Source: UBA4479 sp963974935
GTDB lineage: Bacteria; Pseudomonadota; Alphaproteobacteria; Rhodospirillales; Casp-alpha2
NCBI GenBank assembly: GCA_963974935.1
Contig: CAXBEV010000003.1
Coordinates: 124,001 to 188,000 of the forward strand
Length of the DNA stretch: 64,000 bases
Direction: 5' to 3'
Shown one piece after another: positions 42,663 through 51,675 of the stretch. The position numbers and the translations under genes are program-made. Positions within the stretch are counted from its first letter, which is position 1. The number at the start of each line of letters is the position of its first letter. The notes below the pieces were generated by a model. The model searched no databases. It saw nothing but the letters and a program-made list of their open reading frames with translations, and was not told the DNA's origin.

Positions 42663-43667
42663 ATGGATATCAAAAACGGTTTCGTCGAGGCCGTCGGCAA
42701 TACCCCATTAATTCGCCTGAAAGGCCCGTCCGAAGCGACAGGATGTGAAATCTATGGCAAAGCCGAGTTTTTGAACCCCGGCCAGTCGGTGAAAGATCGC
42801 GCGGCACGGCAAATGGTCTTAGATGCCGAAGAAGCCGGCATCTTGCGCCCGGGCGGCGTGATCGTTGAAGGCACGGCGGGCAATACTGGGATCGGCTTGG
42901 CGCTAATGGCCAACACGCGCGGCTACAAATGCAAGATCGTCATGCCCGACACGCAAAGCCAGGAAAAGAAAGATATGCTGCGGCTGTGTGGCGCCGAAGT
43001 AATGGAAGTCCCTGCCCTGCCGTTTTCCAATCCGGACAACTATCAGCACATTGCGCGACGCTTGGCCGAAGAAACCGCCAACAAGGCTGAGGGCGGCTGC
43101 TTGTTCGCTGACCAATGGAACAACCTGTCGAACCGGAAAGCGCACTACACCTCGACCGGCCCCGAGATCTGGGCGCAGACCGACGGTAAGGTCGACGGCT
43201 TTATCTGCGCCGTCGGCACTGGCGGCACGCTGGCCGGCACGTCGACGTATCTCAAAGAACAAAAGCCCGGCGTTCAAATTGGCTGCGCCGACCCGTTGGG
43301 GGCGGCGATGTATAGTTTGTTCAAGACCGGTGAAGCGAAGGCGTCCGAAGGCGGTTCGATCGCCGAAGGGATCGGCCTTGGCCGTTCCACGGTGATCGTC
43401 GAAGACATCACGGTGGAATACCCTTATATGATCCCCGATACCGAAGCGCTGCCCGTGGTGTTCGATTTGTTGCAACACGAAGGCCTTTGCCTGGGCGGGT
43501 CGAGTGCGATCAACGTCGCCGGTGCGATCCGTATGGCGAAAGACATGGGGCCCGGTCATACCATTGTCACGATCTTGTGTGACTCAGGTAATCGTTATCA
43601 GTCAAAATTGTTTAACCCGGCGTTCCTTCGGGGTAAAAATTTGCCGGTACCGGCTTGGTTGGAGTAG
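42663..43667 (+). CDS. cysK: Cysteine synthase A (O-acetylserine sulfhydrylase)
   Basis: This 334-residue PLP enzyme makes cysteine from O-acetylserine and sulfide. The PLP lysine lies in NPGQSVKDRAAR, the substrate loop is EGTAGNTGIGLAL (most CysK proteins have PTSGNTG), and the phosphate-binding glycine loop is GTGGTLAGT. The alternative loop and the extended middle section with DQWNNLSNRKAHYTSTGPE resemble a branch of CysK common in alphaproteobacteria. The ATG at 42663 starts MDIKNGFVEAVGNTPLI. It is 5 bp upstream of sseA, linking cysteine synthesis with mercaptopyruvate metabolism. Confidence 0.92.
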   Translation: MDIKNGFVEAVGNTPLIRLKGPSEATGCEIYGKAEFLNPGQSVKDRAARQMVLDAEEAGILRPGGVIVEGTAGNTGIGLALMANTRGYKCKIVMPDTQSQEKKDMLRLCGAEVMEVPALPFSNPDNYQHIARRLAEETANKAEGGCLFADQWNNLSNRKAHYTSTGPEIWAQTDGKVDGFICAVGTGGTLAGTSTYLKEQKPGVQIGCADPLGAAMYSLFKTGEAKASEGGSIAEGIGLGRSTVIVEDITVEYPYMIPDTEALPVVFDLLQHEGLCLGGSSAINVAGAIRMAKDMGPGHTIVTILCDSGNRYQSKLFNPAFLRGKNLPVPAWLE

Positions 43668-43672
43668 CGCAG

Positions 43673-44533
43673 ATGGAATACACGAACCCCGACGCCCTGG
43701 TCAGCACCGAGTGGCTTGCCGAGCATATGAGTGCGCCTGATATTCGCATCGTCGACGCGACATCGTTTTTGCCCGGCACCGGTCGTAATGCAAAAACTGA
43801 ATTCCGTGCTTGTCATATTCCGGGTGCGATTTTTTTTGATATCGATGATGTCGCCGATGATCGCGAAGACCTGCCGCACATGGTGCCGTCACCGGAAAAG
43901 TTTGCATCCCGCGTGCGTCGCCTGGGGCTCGGCGACGGCAATCGAATCGTCGTCTATGACGCCAACGGCGGCGCTATGGCGGCGTGCCGGGTGTGGTGGA
44001 TGTTCCGCCTGTTCGGCCACGAAGATGTTGCCGTGCTGAACGGCGGTTTGCCGAAATGGCTTGCCGAAGATCGCCCGACCGACGATATGCCTCCTGTCCC
44101 GCCTGAACGCCACTTCACGGCGCGGACCAATAATCTATTGCTGCGTACGGTCGAGCAAATGATTGGCAACGTCGACACGGCACGCGAACAAGTGATCGAC
44201 GCGCGTGCTGCTGACCGTTTTGCCGGCACCGCTGACGAGCCCCGCGCCGGACTTCGCAAAGGGCATATTCCGGGCAGTGTCAATCTACCCACCGGCATGT
44301 TGTTGGATAAGAGCAACAACTTTACCATGCGTTCGGCAGACGAGATCAAAAAGATATTTAACGACGTTGGCGTTGATCTCAGTAAGCCGATTTCGGCCAG
44401 TTGCGGGTCCGGTGTCACCGCATGCGTGATCGCGCTCGCAGGCTATTTGGTCGGTAAGGAAGACATCGCCGTCTATGACGGCTCGTGGACCGAATGGGGT
44501 AGCCGTCACGACACCCCCATTACCACGGACTGA
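43673..44533 (+). CDS. sseA: 3-mercaptopyruvate sulfurtransferase
   Basis: This 286-residue protein has two rhodanese domains. The C-terminal one holds the active-site cysteine C244 in the loop CGSGVTAC, which is diagnostic of mercaptopyruvate rather than thiosulfate sulfurtransferases. The N-terminal domain carries the family motifs HIPGAIFFDID and NGGLPKWL. It transfers sulfur from 3-mercaptopyruvate to thiols or cyanide. It is in an operon with cysK (5-bp gap) and a GNAT gene (7-bp gap). Confidence 0.94.
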   Translation: MEYTNPDALVSTEWLAEHMSAPDIRIVDATSFLPGTGRNAKTEFRACHIPGAIFFDIDDVADDREDLPHMVPSPEKFASRVRRLGLGDGNRIVVYDANGGAMAACRVWWMFRLFGHEDVAVLNGGLPKWLAEDRPTDDMPPVPPERHFTARTNNLLLRTVEQMIGNVDTAREQVIDARAADRFAGTADEPRAGLRKGHIPGSVNLPTGMLLDKSNNFTMRSADEIKKIFNDVGVDLSKPISASCGSGVTACVIALAGYLVGKEDIAVYDGSWTEWGSRHDTPITTD

Positions 44534-44540
44534 GGGTGCT

Positions 44541-45086
44541 TTGACCAAAAAGCCCGGTAAAATAAAATCCGTCATCACATATCTGGAGATGACGCACGCG
44601 CCACATATGCCGCCGCCGCCACCGCCGATGGAGACGCACGCCATCATGCTGGCGAAGCCGATCACGGTGTCGTTTTATCGCTATCTCTACAACACTGTCG
44701 GTGCCGATAACCTGTGGTGGGAACGTCGCGTCCTTTCCGACGAAGACTTAGGGGCGCTGGTGCAGACCGAAGACGTCGATGTGTTCGTGCTGTACATGCA
44801 GGGCACACCGGCGGGCTATTACGAATTGTTTCAAGCTGCCGGTAGCGACACTATTGAAGTTGCGTACTTCGGTCTGTTGCCGGACTTCATCGGTCGTGGG
44901 CTGGGCGCCTATATGTTGCGCTGTGCCTTGGATGAAGCGTGGCGGCGCGGGCCGGAAAAGGTGACGGTCAACACCTGCGACCTGGATCACCCGAACGCGT
45001 TGCAAAACTATCAACGTGCCGGGTTTGCGCCGGTCGACCAAAAGACCCGCACCGTCGACGATCCCCGCGTGCTCGGGGTTTTTTGA
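44541..45086 (+). CDS. GNAT family N-acetyltransferase
   Basis: This 181-residue acetyltransferase has the acetyl-CoA loop FGLLPDFIGRGLGAYML (Q/R-x2-G-x-G/A type) near the middle, followed by the DLDHPNALQNYQRAGFAPV segment typical of GNAT motif B. A TTG at 44541 after GAGGG is the likely start, 7 bp past sseA; the frame is open to 44475 inside sseA, and several later ATGs would cut conserved residues. The N-terminal part has a run of six prolines (HMPPPPPPM). The substrate is unknown. Its last codons form part of a terminator. Confidence 0.85.
   Translation: MTKKPGKIKSVITYLEMTHAPHMPPPPPPMETHAIMLAKPITVSFYRYLYNTVGADNLWWERRVLSDEDLGALVQTEDVDVFVLYMQGTPAGYYELFQAAGSDTIEVAYFGLLPDFIGRGLGAYMLRCALDEAWRRGPEKVTVNTCDLDHPNALQNYQRAGFAPVDQKTRTVDDPRVLGVF
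45063..45084 (+). terminator. Intrinsic terminator inside the GNAT gene end
   Basis: A 5-bp G/C stem CCCCG / CGGGG with a 6-nt loop is followed immediately by six T. The U-tract encodes the last codons, and the stop codon is 45084-45086. The terminator of the cysK-sseA-GNAT operon thus lies within the coding sequence. Confidence 0.75.
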
Positions 45087-45092
45087 TCTCAT

Positions 45093-45131
45093 AAAAAAGG
45101 CGGCCCGCCCCTTTCGGAATGCGGACCGCCT
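45093..45131 (-). terminator. Intrinsic terminator of the aap operon
   Basis: An 11-bp stem AGGCGGCCCGC / GCGGACCGCCT with one mismatch and a 12-nt loop is followed on the minus strand by six T (45093-45098). It lies 62 bp past the aapP stop. A second small palindrome ATCAGG-TCA-CCTGAT lies at 45149-45163. Confidence 0.85.
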
Positions 45132-45192
45132 CTCCATCCCCCCTCTGGATCAGGTCACCTGATCAGGATGGTGAACGTGTAGCTGCGTGATT

Positions 45193-45981
45193 TTAGTGTC
45201 CGAGAATCTGGCTCAGGAACAGCTTCGTCCGCTCGTGCTGCGGATTACCGAAGAACTCTTCTGGTACATTTTCTTCGATAATCTCACCTTCGTCCATGAA
45301 GATGACGCGGTCGGCGACGGTGCGGGCAAAGCCCATCTCGTGCGTCACGCACAGCATGGTCATGCCGGTCGAGGCCAGCGAAACCATGGTGTCGAGCACC
45401 TCTTTGATCATCTCGGGGTCAAGCGCCGAGGTCGGCTCGTCAAACAACATGATGCGCGGGTTCATGCACAACGAACGTGCAATCGCGACGCGCTGTTGCT
45501 GACCACCGGAAAGTTGCCCCGGATACTTCAGGGCCTGCTCGGGGATTTTGACCTTTGCCAGATACTCCATGGCCGCTTCTTCAGCGTCTTTACGGGGCGT
45601 CTGACGCACCCAGATCGGGCCCAACGTGCAGTTCTCCAACACCGTTAAGTGCGGGAAAAGATTGAAGTGCTGGAATACCATACCGACTTCGCGGCGGATG
45701 GCGTCGATCTGTTTGAGGTCGTTGGTCAGTTCGATTCCATCGACCCTAATTTGCCCCTTCTGGTGTTCTTCCAGCCGGTTGATGCAGCGGATCAATGTCG
45801 ATTTACCGGAACCCGACGGGCCGCAGACGACAATCCGCTCACCCTGTTTGACGGTCAGGTTGATGTTTTTGAGCACATGGAAATCGCCATACCACTTGTG
45901 CATGTCTACGATTTCAATCAAGTCGTCGTCGCCGGCGGCTGATGCGACCGGGGTGTGTTGAACGGTTTCAGTTTCACCCAT
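45193..45981 (-). CDS. aapP: General L-amino acid ABC transporter ATP-binding protein
   Basis: This 262-residue ABC ATPase has Walker A GPSGSGKS (54-61), signature LSGGQQQRVAIARSL, Walker B RIMLFDEPTSALDP and the switch histidine in LCVTHEMGFA. It drives polar amino acid import with the neighbouring permeases. The frame is open to 46218, but the ATG at 45981 (MGETETVQHT) is preceded by AAGGA and gives the normal protein. It is the last gene of the aapJQMP operon. Confidence 0.94.
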   Translation of the reverse strand: MGETETVQHTPVASAAGDDDLIEIVDMHKWYGDFHVLKNINLTVKQGERIVVCGPSGSGKSTLIRCINRLEEHQKGQIRVDGIELTNDLKQIDAIRREVGMVFQHFNLFPHLTVLENCTLGPIWVRQTPRKDAEEAAMEYLAKVKIPEQALKYPGQLSGGQQQRVAIARSLCMNPRIMLFDEPTSALDPEMIKEVLDTMVSLASTGMTMLCVTHEMGFARTVADRVIFMDEGEIIEENVPEEFFGNPQHERTKLFLSQILGH

Positions 45982-46006
45982 GATTCTGTCCTTTCTGACC
46001 AGCGCC

Positions 46007-47122
46007 TTAGCGCTTGTGGCCTTTTTCGAGCTTGCCTTCGAGATAGATCGAGTAACGCGACATACCGAAGCAAGCGATGAAGAAGAAGATCGCAATGGAG
46101 ATATAAACCTCGTTGGAGAGGCCATTCCATTTCGTATCCGCGAGCGATGACCGACCGATGCCGAGTACATCCAACAGGCCGATAATGAGCACCAACGTGG
46201 TGTCCTTAAACAGACCAATGAATGTATTCACGATACCGGGGATCGACACTTTAAGGGCTTGCGGCAGAACGATAAGACGCATCGACTGCCAATATTTAAG
46301 ACCCATGCTGTTGGCCGCCTCGTATTGCCCGTTCGGAATCGACTGTAAGCCGCCCCGAACAACCTCGGCGATGTAGCCGCTGGCAAACAGCGTCACCATG
46401 ATCAACACCCTTAACAGCAGGTCGAACGTGGTGCCCGGCGGCAGAAAGTAGTTGAGCATGGTGGATGCCACGAACAACAGCGTGATCAACGGCACGCCGC
46501 GGATGAACTCGATGAAACAGATAGAGACCGTTCTGACGATCGGCAGGTGTGATTGTCGACCGAGCGCAAGGGCGATCCCCAAAGGTAGCGAGAATGCGAT
46601 CCCCGTAACGCCGACGATGGTGTTCAGCATCATGCCGCCGAACTCGTCGGTGCCAACTGGCTCAAGTCCAAGGCCACCCAGCAACAGCCATCCTGCAATG
46701 AACGGATACGCAAGCGCGTATAACAGACCGACTTTACGGAATGGTGCGTTATCGAATAGCACTGGTATTAAAGCGACAATCAACAAGACGAACGATAAGT
46801 TGACGCGCCATTGTGATTCGTCCGGATAGAAACCGTACGTTAAAATGTTGATCCGGTTGACGATGAATGCCCAACAAGCACCGTCATCAATGGCCCGGCA
46901 TTCTGCGCGGCTTGCCGCGTTGATTACCGCATCCAGCACAGCCCAATTGAGCAATGGCGGAATGATCAGGTACAGCAAGTAAATCGACACCAGCGTCATT
47001 AGGGTGTTGATCCAAGACGAGAATAGGTTCGTCCTGAGCCAAAGCATAATGCCGCGTTGGCCGACTGGTGGCGGTTGATCCGGGTATTCGCCCGGGACGT
47101 AGTTTTGCACTGTGTCACTCAT
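46007..47122 (-). CDS. aapM: General L-amino acid ABC transporter permease AapM
   Basis: This 371-residue inner-membrane permease of the HisM/GlnP family has the AapM extension: extra N-terminal membrane segments and a periplasmic insert (about 65-110, with cysteines in AECRAIDDGACW) before the core five-helix unit. The EAA loop EAANSMGLKYWQSMRLIVLPQAL is well preserved. It lies 12 bp after aapQ and 25 bp before aapP. Confidence 0.93.
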   Translation of the reverse strand: MSDTVQNYVPGEYPDQPPPVGQRGIMLWLRTNLFSSWINTLMTLVSIYLLYLIIPPLLNWAVLDAVINAASRAECRAIDDGACWAFIVNRINILTYGFYPDESQWRVNLSFVLLIVALIPVLFDNAPFRKVGLLYALAYPFIAGWLLLGGLGLEPVGTDEFGGMMLNTIVGVTGIAFSLPLGIALALGRQSHLPIVRTVSICFIEFIRGVPLITLLFVASTMLNYFLPPGTTFDLLLRVLIMVTLFASGYIAEVVRGGLQSIPNGQYEAANSMGLKYWQSMRLIVLPQALKVSIPGIVNTFIGLFKDTTLVLIIGLLDVLGIGRSSLADTKWNGLSNEVYISIAIFFFIACFGMSRYSIYLEGKLEKGHKR

Positions 47123-47134
47123 GTCCCTGCTCCC

Positions 47135-48343
47135 TCACCGCTCGACCAATTTGATACGTTGGTTGTACCAGTTCATAAACGCTGAGATCGCCAGCGAGAT
47201 GACCAGGTAAATCGCGATCACCAGAAGCATCGTTTCCATTTCTTTGCCGGTCTGCATGAGCGAGATGCCACCGAGTGTGGCGACGATGTCCATGTAGCCG
47301 ATGGCAATAGCCAGAGACGAGTTCTTGGTGAGGTTGAGATACATACTTGTCAGCGGCGGCACGATGACACGCAGAGCCTGCGGGATGATTACCAAGTTTA
47401 AAATACGACCGCGACTGATACCCAATGCCGAGGCAGCTTCCCACTGACCATGACTGACCGACAAAATGCCGGCGCGCACGATCTCGGCGATAAAGGCAGC
47501 AGTGTATAGCGATAGCGCCAGCCAAAGTGCCATGAATTCGGGCAGGATTACCATGCCGCCCTGGAAGTTAAATCGCCCGAATACAGGTGCGTCCCATGTG
47601 AGCGGCGTGCCGGTCACGAAAAAGACGATTATTGGAAGGCCGAGGATGGCCGCCATCCCGATCCAGAAAACCGGATAAATCTTGCCCGTCGCATCCTGCA
47701 CTTTGCGGGCATATTTCCGAAACCAAACGGTGAATGCGATGCCGACGAAAAATGCGATAATCACGAACCAGAATAGATCTTCCATGATCGGCTTCGGCGC
47801 GTAAACGCCGCGATTAGAGAGGAAGAACATGTCTCCGATGTTGAAATCATCTTTCGCGATTTTCGGATGCGGAAGTGAATGCACGACGATGCCATGGATC
47901 AATAGGATGTGCAGCAGCACCGGCACGTTCCGCGTGAATTCGATGAACACATAGCTGATGCGGTTCAACAGGTAGTTCGGCGAGAGCCTGAACACACCTA
48001 AAATAAAACCGAGTATGGTCGCCAGAATGATACCGCAAATGGCGACAAGGCCGGTATTGAGCAGCCCGACGAGGCCGGCGCGGAAGTGCGTGTCGCGCGA
48101 CGTGTAATCGATCAAAGTTTGGTTGATATCGTAACTGGCGGGTTCGCTTAGGAAGTCGTAGCTGAAGGTCTTGCCGACGGCCGCCAAATTAGAAACCGCG
48201 TTGCTAATAATGAAGGCGAAAAATCCGATAAGGATCGCCATTGTCAGAATCTGTAAAATGACCGATCTGGCTTCACGATTATGCCAGAGTTTGCTGATTG
48301 CTGATCGGCTATCAGCGTCCATATCCGCGGTGGTTGTGCTCAT
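47135..48343 (-). CDS. aapQ: General L-amino acid ABC transporter permease AapQ
   Basis: This 402-residue inner-membrane permease is the partner of AapM. It has one early membrane helix (about 32-52), a core with EAASALGISRGRILNLVIIPQAL as EAA loop, and a long insert between helices that is usual for AapQ. It is separated from aapJ by 236 bp carrying a stable hairpin, which fits the stronger expression normally needed for the binding protein. Confidence 0.93.
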   Translation of the reverse strand: MSTTTADMDADSRSAISKLWHNREARSVILQILTMAILIGFFAFIISNAVSNLAAVGKTFSYDFLSEPASYDINQTLIDYTSRDTHFRAGLVGLLNTGLVAICGIILATILGFILGVFRLSPNYLLNRISYVFIEFTRNVPVLLHILLIHGIVVHSLPHPKIAKDDFNIGDMFFLSNRGVYAPKPIMEDLFWFVIIAFFVGIAFTVWFRKYARKVQDATGKIYPVFWIGMAAILGLPIIVFFVTGTPLTWDAPVFGRFNFQGGMVILPEFMALWLALSLYTAAFIAEIVRAGILSVSHGQWEAASALGISRGRILNLVIIPQALRVIVPPLTSMYLNLTKNSSLAIAIGYMDIVATLGGISLMQTGKEMETMLLVIAIYLVISLAISAFMNWYNQRIKLVER

Positions 48344-48485
48344 TAACTGTTCATCCCCCGTTGCGTGGAGGACGCGCCCATTCTCTGGCTATAAACAAAG
48401 CCTAAAGGCGCCGTCCCGCAATACCAAACCTCCCGTGTTTCGATGCCGCTTTGGTGCCTTGAACGTGGCGCGCGGCTCTCGAAAC

Positions 48486-48538
48486 GTGAGCTTCGGGACG
48501 GATGGACACCAAAGCGCCCACCCGTCCTTAAAGCTCAC
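48486..48538 (-). promoter_or_regulatory. Intercistronic hairpin between aapJ and aapQ
   Basis: GTGAGCTT (48486-48493) pairs with AAGCTCAC (48531-48538), and GGACGG (48496-48501) with CCGTCC (48522-48527), giving a two-part stem with a small internal loop. No U-tract follows. A hairpin here can protect the aapJ message from 3' decay or partly stop transcription, setting a higher level of binding protein than of permeases. That role is inferred from other binding-protein operons. Confidence 0.55.
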
Positions 48539-48579
48539 ATCATCCGATCACGTAACGTGGCCGGATGTCGCCTTCCGGA

Positions 48580-49602
48580 TCAACGGAAAGGCGGCGTGTA
48601 TTGCAGACCGCCATCGGTCCACAGCGCATTTAGACCGCGTGAAAGGCCGATTTCGGTGTCGGGACCGATGTGACGGTCAAAGATTTCGCTGTAGTTGCCT
48701 ACCGACGAAATAATCTTCACGACCCAATCTTTGTTCAGGCCGAGCATTGCGCCGAGGTCGCCTTCGGCGCCGAGCATCCGGTTGATTTCCGGGTTATTCG
48801 TGCCTTTGGCTAATTCCATGACGTTTGCTTGCGTAATGCCGAGCTCTTCAGCTGCCACAATCGCGTTGTACGTCCAGCGGATAATATCGCTCCACTGGTC
48901 GTCGCCGTGACGGACCACAGGACCAAGCGGCTCTTTGGAGATGATTTCTGGCAGAATGATGTGGTCTTTCGGATTATCGAAGACCGCACGTGAAGCAGCA
49001 AGACCGGAAGCGTCCGTTGTGTAGGCGTCGCAACGACCGGCAAGATAGTTTTTGCGTGCTTCTTCACTGTCTTCAATCGGCACTGGCTCGTAGCTGATCT
49101 TGTTTTTGCGGAAGAAGTCCGCAAGGTTCAGCTCGGTGGTGGTACCGGTCTGGATGCAGACGGTCGCGCCATTGAGTTCTTTGGCCGACTTCACACCCAA
49201 TGCCTTCGGCACCATGAAGCCCTGACCATCATAGTAGTTCACGCCGACAAACGTGGTTTTCACGTCAACGTCACGCACGAAGGTCCACGTGGTGTTCCGC
49301 CAAATAACGTCACCTTCTTTAGAGTTCAAAAGGGTGAAACGCGTCTTGCCGGTAGCCGGCACGAATTTTACTTTGCTGGCATCGCCGAGAACAGCGGCTG
49401 CAGTCGCACGGCAGAAGTCGGCATCAAAACCTTGATAAACGCCGTTGGCGTCGGTGTAGGCAAAGCCCGGAAGACCGGTCGAGACGATGCAGCGAAGCTC
49501 GCCGTTCGCTTTGACTTCGTCCAGCGTTGCTGCAGTCGCGACGGTCGAACCGAACGCGAAAACGGCAGCAGCGGCAGCCGAAAAGAGGGTTGATTTTTTC
49601 AT
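48580..49602 (-). CDS. aapJ: General L-amino acid ABC transporter substrate-binding protein
   Basis: This 340-residue periplasmic protein has a signal peptide (MKKSTLFSAAAAAVFAFGS, cleavage near ATA-A at residue 24) and the type II solute-binding fold. AapJ landmarks include DEVKANGELRCIVSTGLPGF, QGFDADFCRATAAAVLGD and TPATGKTRF-type sequence near 80. It binds a broad range of polar L-amino acids. It is the first gene of aapJQMP; its promoter must lie in the 289-bp gap before the divergent metC, in which I see no other gene or recognised riboswitch. Confidence 0.94.
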   Translation of the reverse strand: MKKSTLFSAAAAAVFAFGSTVATAATLDEVKANGELRCIVSTGLPGFAYTDANGVYQGFDADFCRATAAAVLGDASKVKFVPATGKTRFTLLNSKEGDVIWRNTTWTFVRDVDVKTTFVGVNYYDGQGFMVPKALGVKSAKELNGATVCIQTGTTTELNLADFFRKNKISYEPVPIEDSEEARKNYLAGRCDAYTTDASGLAASRAVFDNPKDHIILPEIISKEPLGPVVRHGDDQWSDIIRWTYNAIVAAEELGITQANVMELAKGTNNPEINRMLGAEGDLGAMLGLNKDWVVKIISSVGNYSEIFDRHIGPDTEIGLSRGLNALWTDGGLQYTPPFR

Positions 49603-49891
49603 TATAAATAGCTCCCTGAAGACTTGATTTTAGGTTTAGGCCCCTTCGAAAAAATTGGTTTCATTTTTGAAGGACATGAATCCGTAACACGTTTCTTAAC
49701 AAACCCTCAAGACGAAACGGAATGTTTCGGTCACATTCGAAAACCCTTAGTCGTTAACGAGTCGCGCTCCATTTGTCGGCGAAATGATGCAGCGCACCAT
49801 GCTCAGCAACGTGCGCAGCCCTTCACGTCCTCGCTATCGCCAAGCCTGCCTGCGTCGTTTATGGTCAAAAAAATCGTCCAATGAGGAAACA

Positions 49892-51106
49892 ATGACCGAT
49901 AAAACAACCGCCAAGCCATCATCTACACATCGCCAAGATACGATCATTGCGCACGCCGGACGTGATGCTCGTGCCAATCATGGTGTTGTGAACCCGCCTG
50001 TCTATCACGCGTCGACGATCACTTTTCCGACCTTGGAAGAGTTCGAGACACGGGACCGTCCGCCTTATGTCGGGCCGCAGTACGGTCGCAGCGGCACGCC
50101 GACGCAGTTTGCGTTTGAGGCGGCGATCACGGCACTGCATGGCGGCCACAAAACGGTTTCATATCCGTCGGGCCTGGCCGCGATTGCCGGTGCGGTGACG
50201 ACGTTCGTCAAAAACGGCGATCATATTCTGGTGTCCGACAATGTGTATGGGCCGACTCGTGCGCGGATCAGCGGTGTGATTTTGCAGCGCATGGGGGTTG
50301 ATGTTGAATTCTACGACCCCGCCATCGGCGCCGGTATCAAGGACCTGCTACGTCCGAATACGGCGGTCGTTTATATGGAAAGCCCGGGCTCGTTAACATT
50401 TGATATGCAAGACGTGCCGGCGATCACCAGTGCGCTGGTCGGCAGCAACGTAATCAGCATGATCGATAATACCTGGGCGTCCGGGTATTTCATGAAGCCG
50501 TTGGCACTCGGCGTCGATGTGGTTGTCGAGGCGGCGACGAAATATGTCGTTGGCCATTCCGATGCCATGCTGGGCACGGTCACGGTTGCCACTGAAGAAC
50601 ACTTTCAGGCGTTGAAAGGTATGGCCAACAGTTACGGCTATCACGCGGCGCCTGATGATTGTTATCTGGGCCAGCGCGGCCTTCGCACCATCGGTGTGCG
50701 CCTCGAGCGGCATCAAAAAAATGCGCTCGAAGTTGCGACGTGGCTGCAAGGTCGGCCCGAGGTCGCGCGCGTCATGTACCCTGCCCTGCCCGACGACCCG
50801 AGCCACGCGCTCTGGAAGCGGGATTGCAGCGGGGCGTCGGGTCTGTTCGGTGTGGTCTTGGTGGAAGCGCCGAAGACTGCCGTCGCGGCGATGCTGGATG
50901 GCTACACCTTGTTCGGGATCGGCGCCAGTTGGGGCGGCTACGAAAGTCTGGTGTTGCCGGCGTATCCCGGCAAGCTGCGCACCGCGACCGGTTGGGATGC
51001 GCCCGGTCCCTGCGTGCGCTATCACATCGGCCTCGAAGATCCGGCGGATTTGATCGACGAACTCAGCGCCGGATTTGAACGCTTTAACAAGGTACGTTCC
51101 GAATGA
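49892..51106 (+). CDS. metC: Cystathionine beta-lyase
   Basis: This 404-residue Cys/Met-metabolism PLP enzyme has the PLP lysine in AATKYVVGHSDAM and the cofactor-contact motifs YPSGLAAIAG and DNTWASGYFMKPL. It cleaves cystathionine to homocysteine in methionine synthesis. A start at 49784 is open, but the ATG at 49892 follows AGGAAA and gives the normal N-terminus. It overlaps hisI by 4 bp, an unusual pairing of methionine and histidine genes on one transcript. A related transsulfuration lyase activity cannot be excluded. Confidence 0.92.
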   Translation: MTDKTTAKPSSTHRQDTIIAHAGRDARANHGVVNPPVYHASTITFPTLEEFETRDRPPYVGPQYGRSGTPTQFAFEAAITALHGGHKTVSYPSGLAAIAGAVTTFVKNGDHILVSDNVYGPTRARISGVILQRMGVDVEFYDPAIGAGIKDLLRPNTAVVYMESPGSLTFDMQDVPAITSALVGSNVISMIDNTWASGYFMKPLALGVDVVVEAATKYVVGHSDAMLGTVTVATEEHFQALKGMANSYGYHAAPDDCYLGQRGLRTIGVRLERHQKNALEVATWLQGRPEVARVMYPALPDDPSHALWKRDCSGASGLFGVVLVEAPKTAVAAMLDGYTLFGIGASWGGYESLVLPAYPGKLRTATGWDAPGPCVRYHIGLEDPADLIDELSAGFERFNKVRSE

Positions 51107-51510
51107 CAGCGCCCGATAATAAAAATATTGATGCCGTGATCGATGCGCTCAGCTTCGATGCGCATGGATTGATTCCGGCGATTGCGCAGCAAGCCGACAC
51201 CGGCGAAGTGCTGATGGTGGCGTGGATGAATGCGGACGCTGTGCGTGAAACGCTCATGACCGGGCGGGTCTGCTATTGGTCGCGCTCACGCAAATCGCTG
51301 TGGCGCAAAGGCGAACAGTCCGGCCAAGTGCAGATGTTGAAAGAATTCCGTTGGGACTGCGATGCGGACACGATCTTGGTGCAGGTCGACCAAACCGGCG
51401 TCGCGTGTCACACCGGGCGCCGTAATTGCTTTTTCAATGCGGTACGCGACGGCGCAATCCACGTCATTGCCGACATCGAGATTGATCCGGCAAAGCTGTA
51501 TCAGAAATAA
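51103..51510 (+). CDS. hisI: Phosphoribosyl-AMP cyclohydrolase
   Basis: This 135-residue metalloenzyme opens the adenine ring of phosphoribosyl-AMP, the third step of histidine synthesis. The Mg site is the D85-C86-D87-x-D89 run in WDCDADT, and the zinc ligands include C102 and C109 in ACHTGRRNC. It is monofunctional (no HisE domain) and stands apart from other his genes, coupled to metC by an ATGA overlap. From codon 63 to the stop the sequence is duplicated at 54637-54862, beyond the mer genes. The 3' part of this copy may itself derive from recombination. Confidence 0.95.
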   Translation: MTAPDNKNIDAVIDALSFDAHGLIPAIAQQADTGEVLMVAWMNADAVRETLMTGRVCYWSRSRKSLWRKGEQSGQVQMLKEFRWDCDADTILVQVDQTGVACHTGRRNCFFNAVRDGAIHVIADIEIDPAKLYQK

Positions 51511-51513
51511 GCG
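51288..51513 (+). repeat. Direct repeat, left copy (3' part of hisI)
   Basis: These 226 bp, the last 73 codons and stop of hisI plus 3 bp, recur in the same orientation at 54637-54862. By eye the first 124 bp are identical; the remaining 102 bp carry about 13 substitutions, clustered near the end. The two copies bracket the 3.1-kb mer segment. Confidence 0.95.
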
Positions 51514-51675
51514 TCAGTGTAACTTCACCTATAAAGTAAGACTGCGTTCTCCAGAAAACCGACAGCCCAAGTTTTATACGTATACTGAGCGCATCGATAT
51601 ACGGCCCTCTTCGAACTGAAGGCATAACTAAAACTGCTTCTTGGCCTTGCACGGCGCCCGATCAAATTTGGGCCT

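Noticed and set aside
45149..45163. Palindrome ATCAGG-TCA-CCTGAT as an operator
   Set aside because: It lies between two operon ends beside a terminator, where no promoter is expected.
49603..49891. SAM-type riboswitch ahead of metC
   Set aside because: I looked for the conserved SAM-II core and found no convincing pseudoknot or sequence match.
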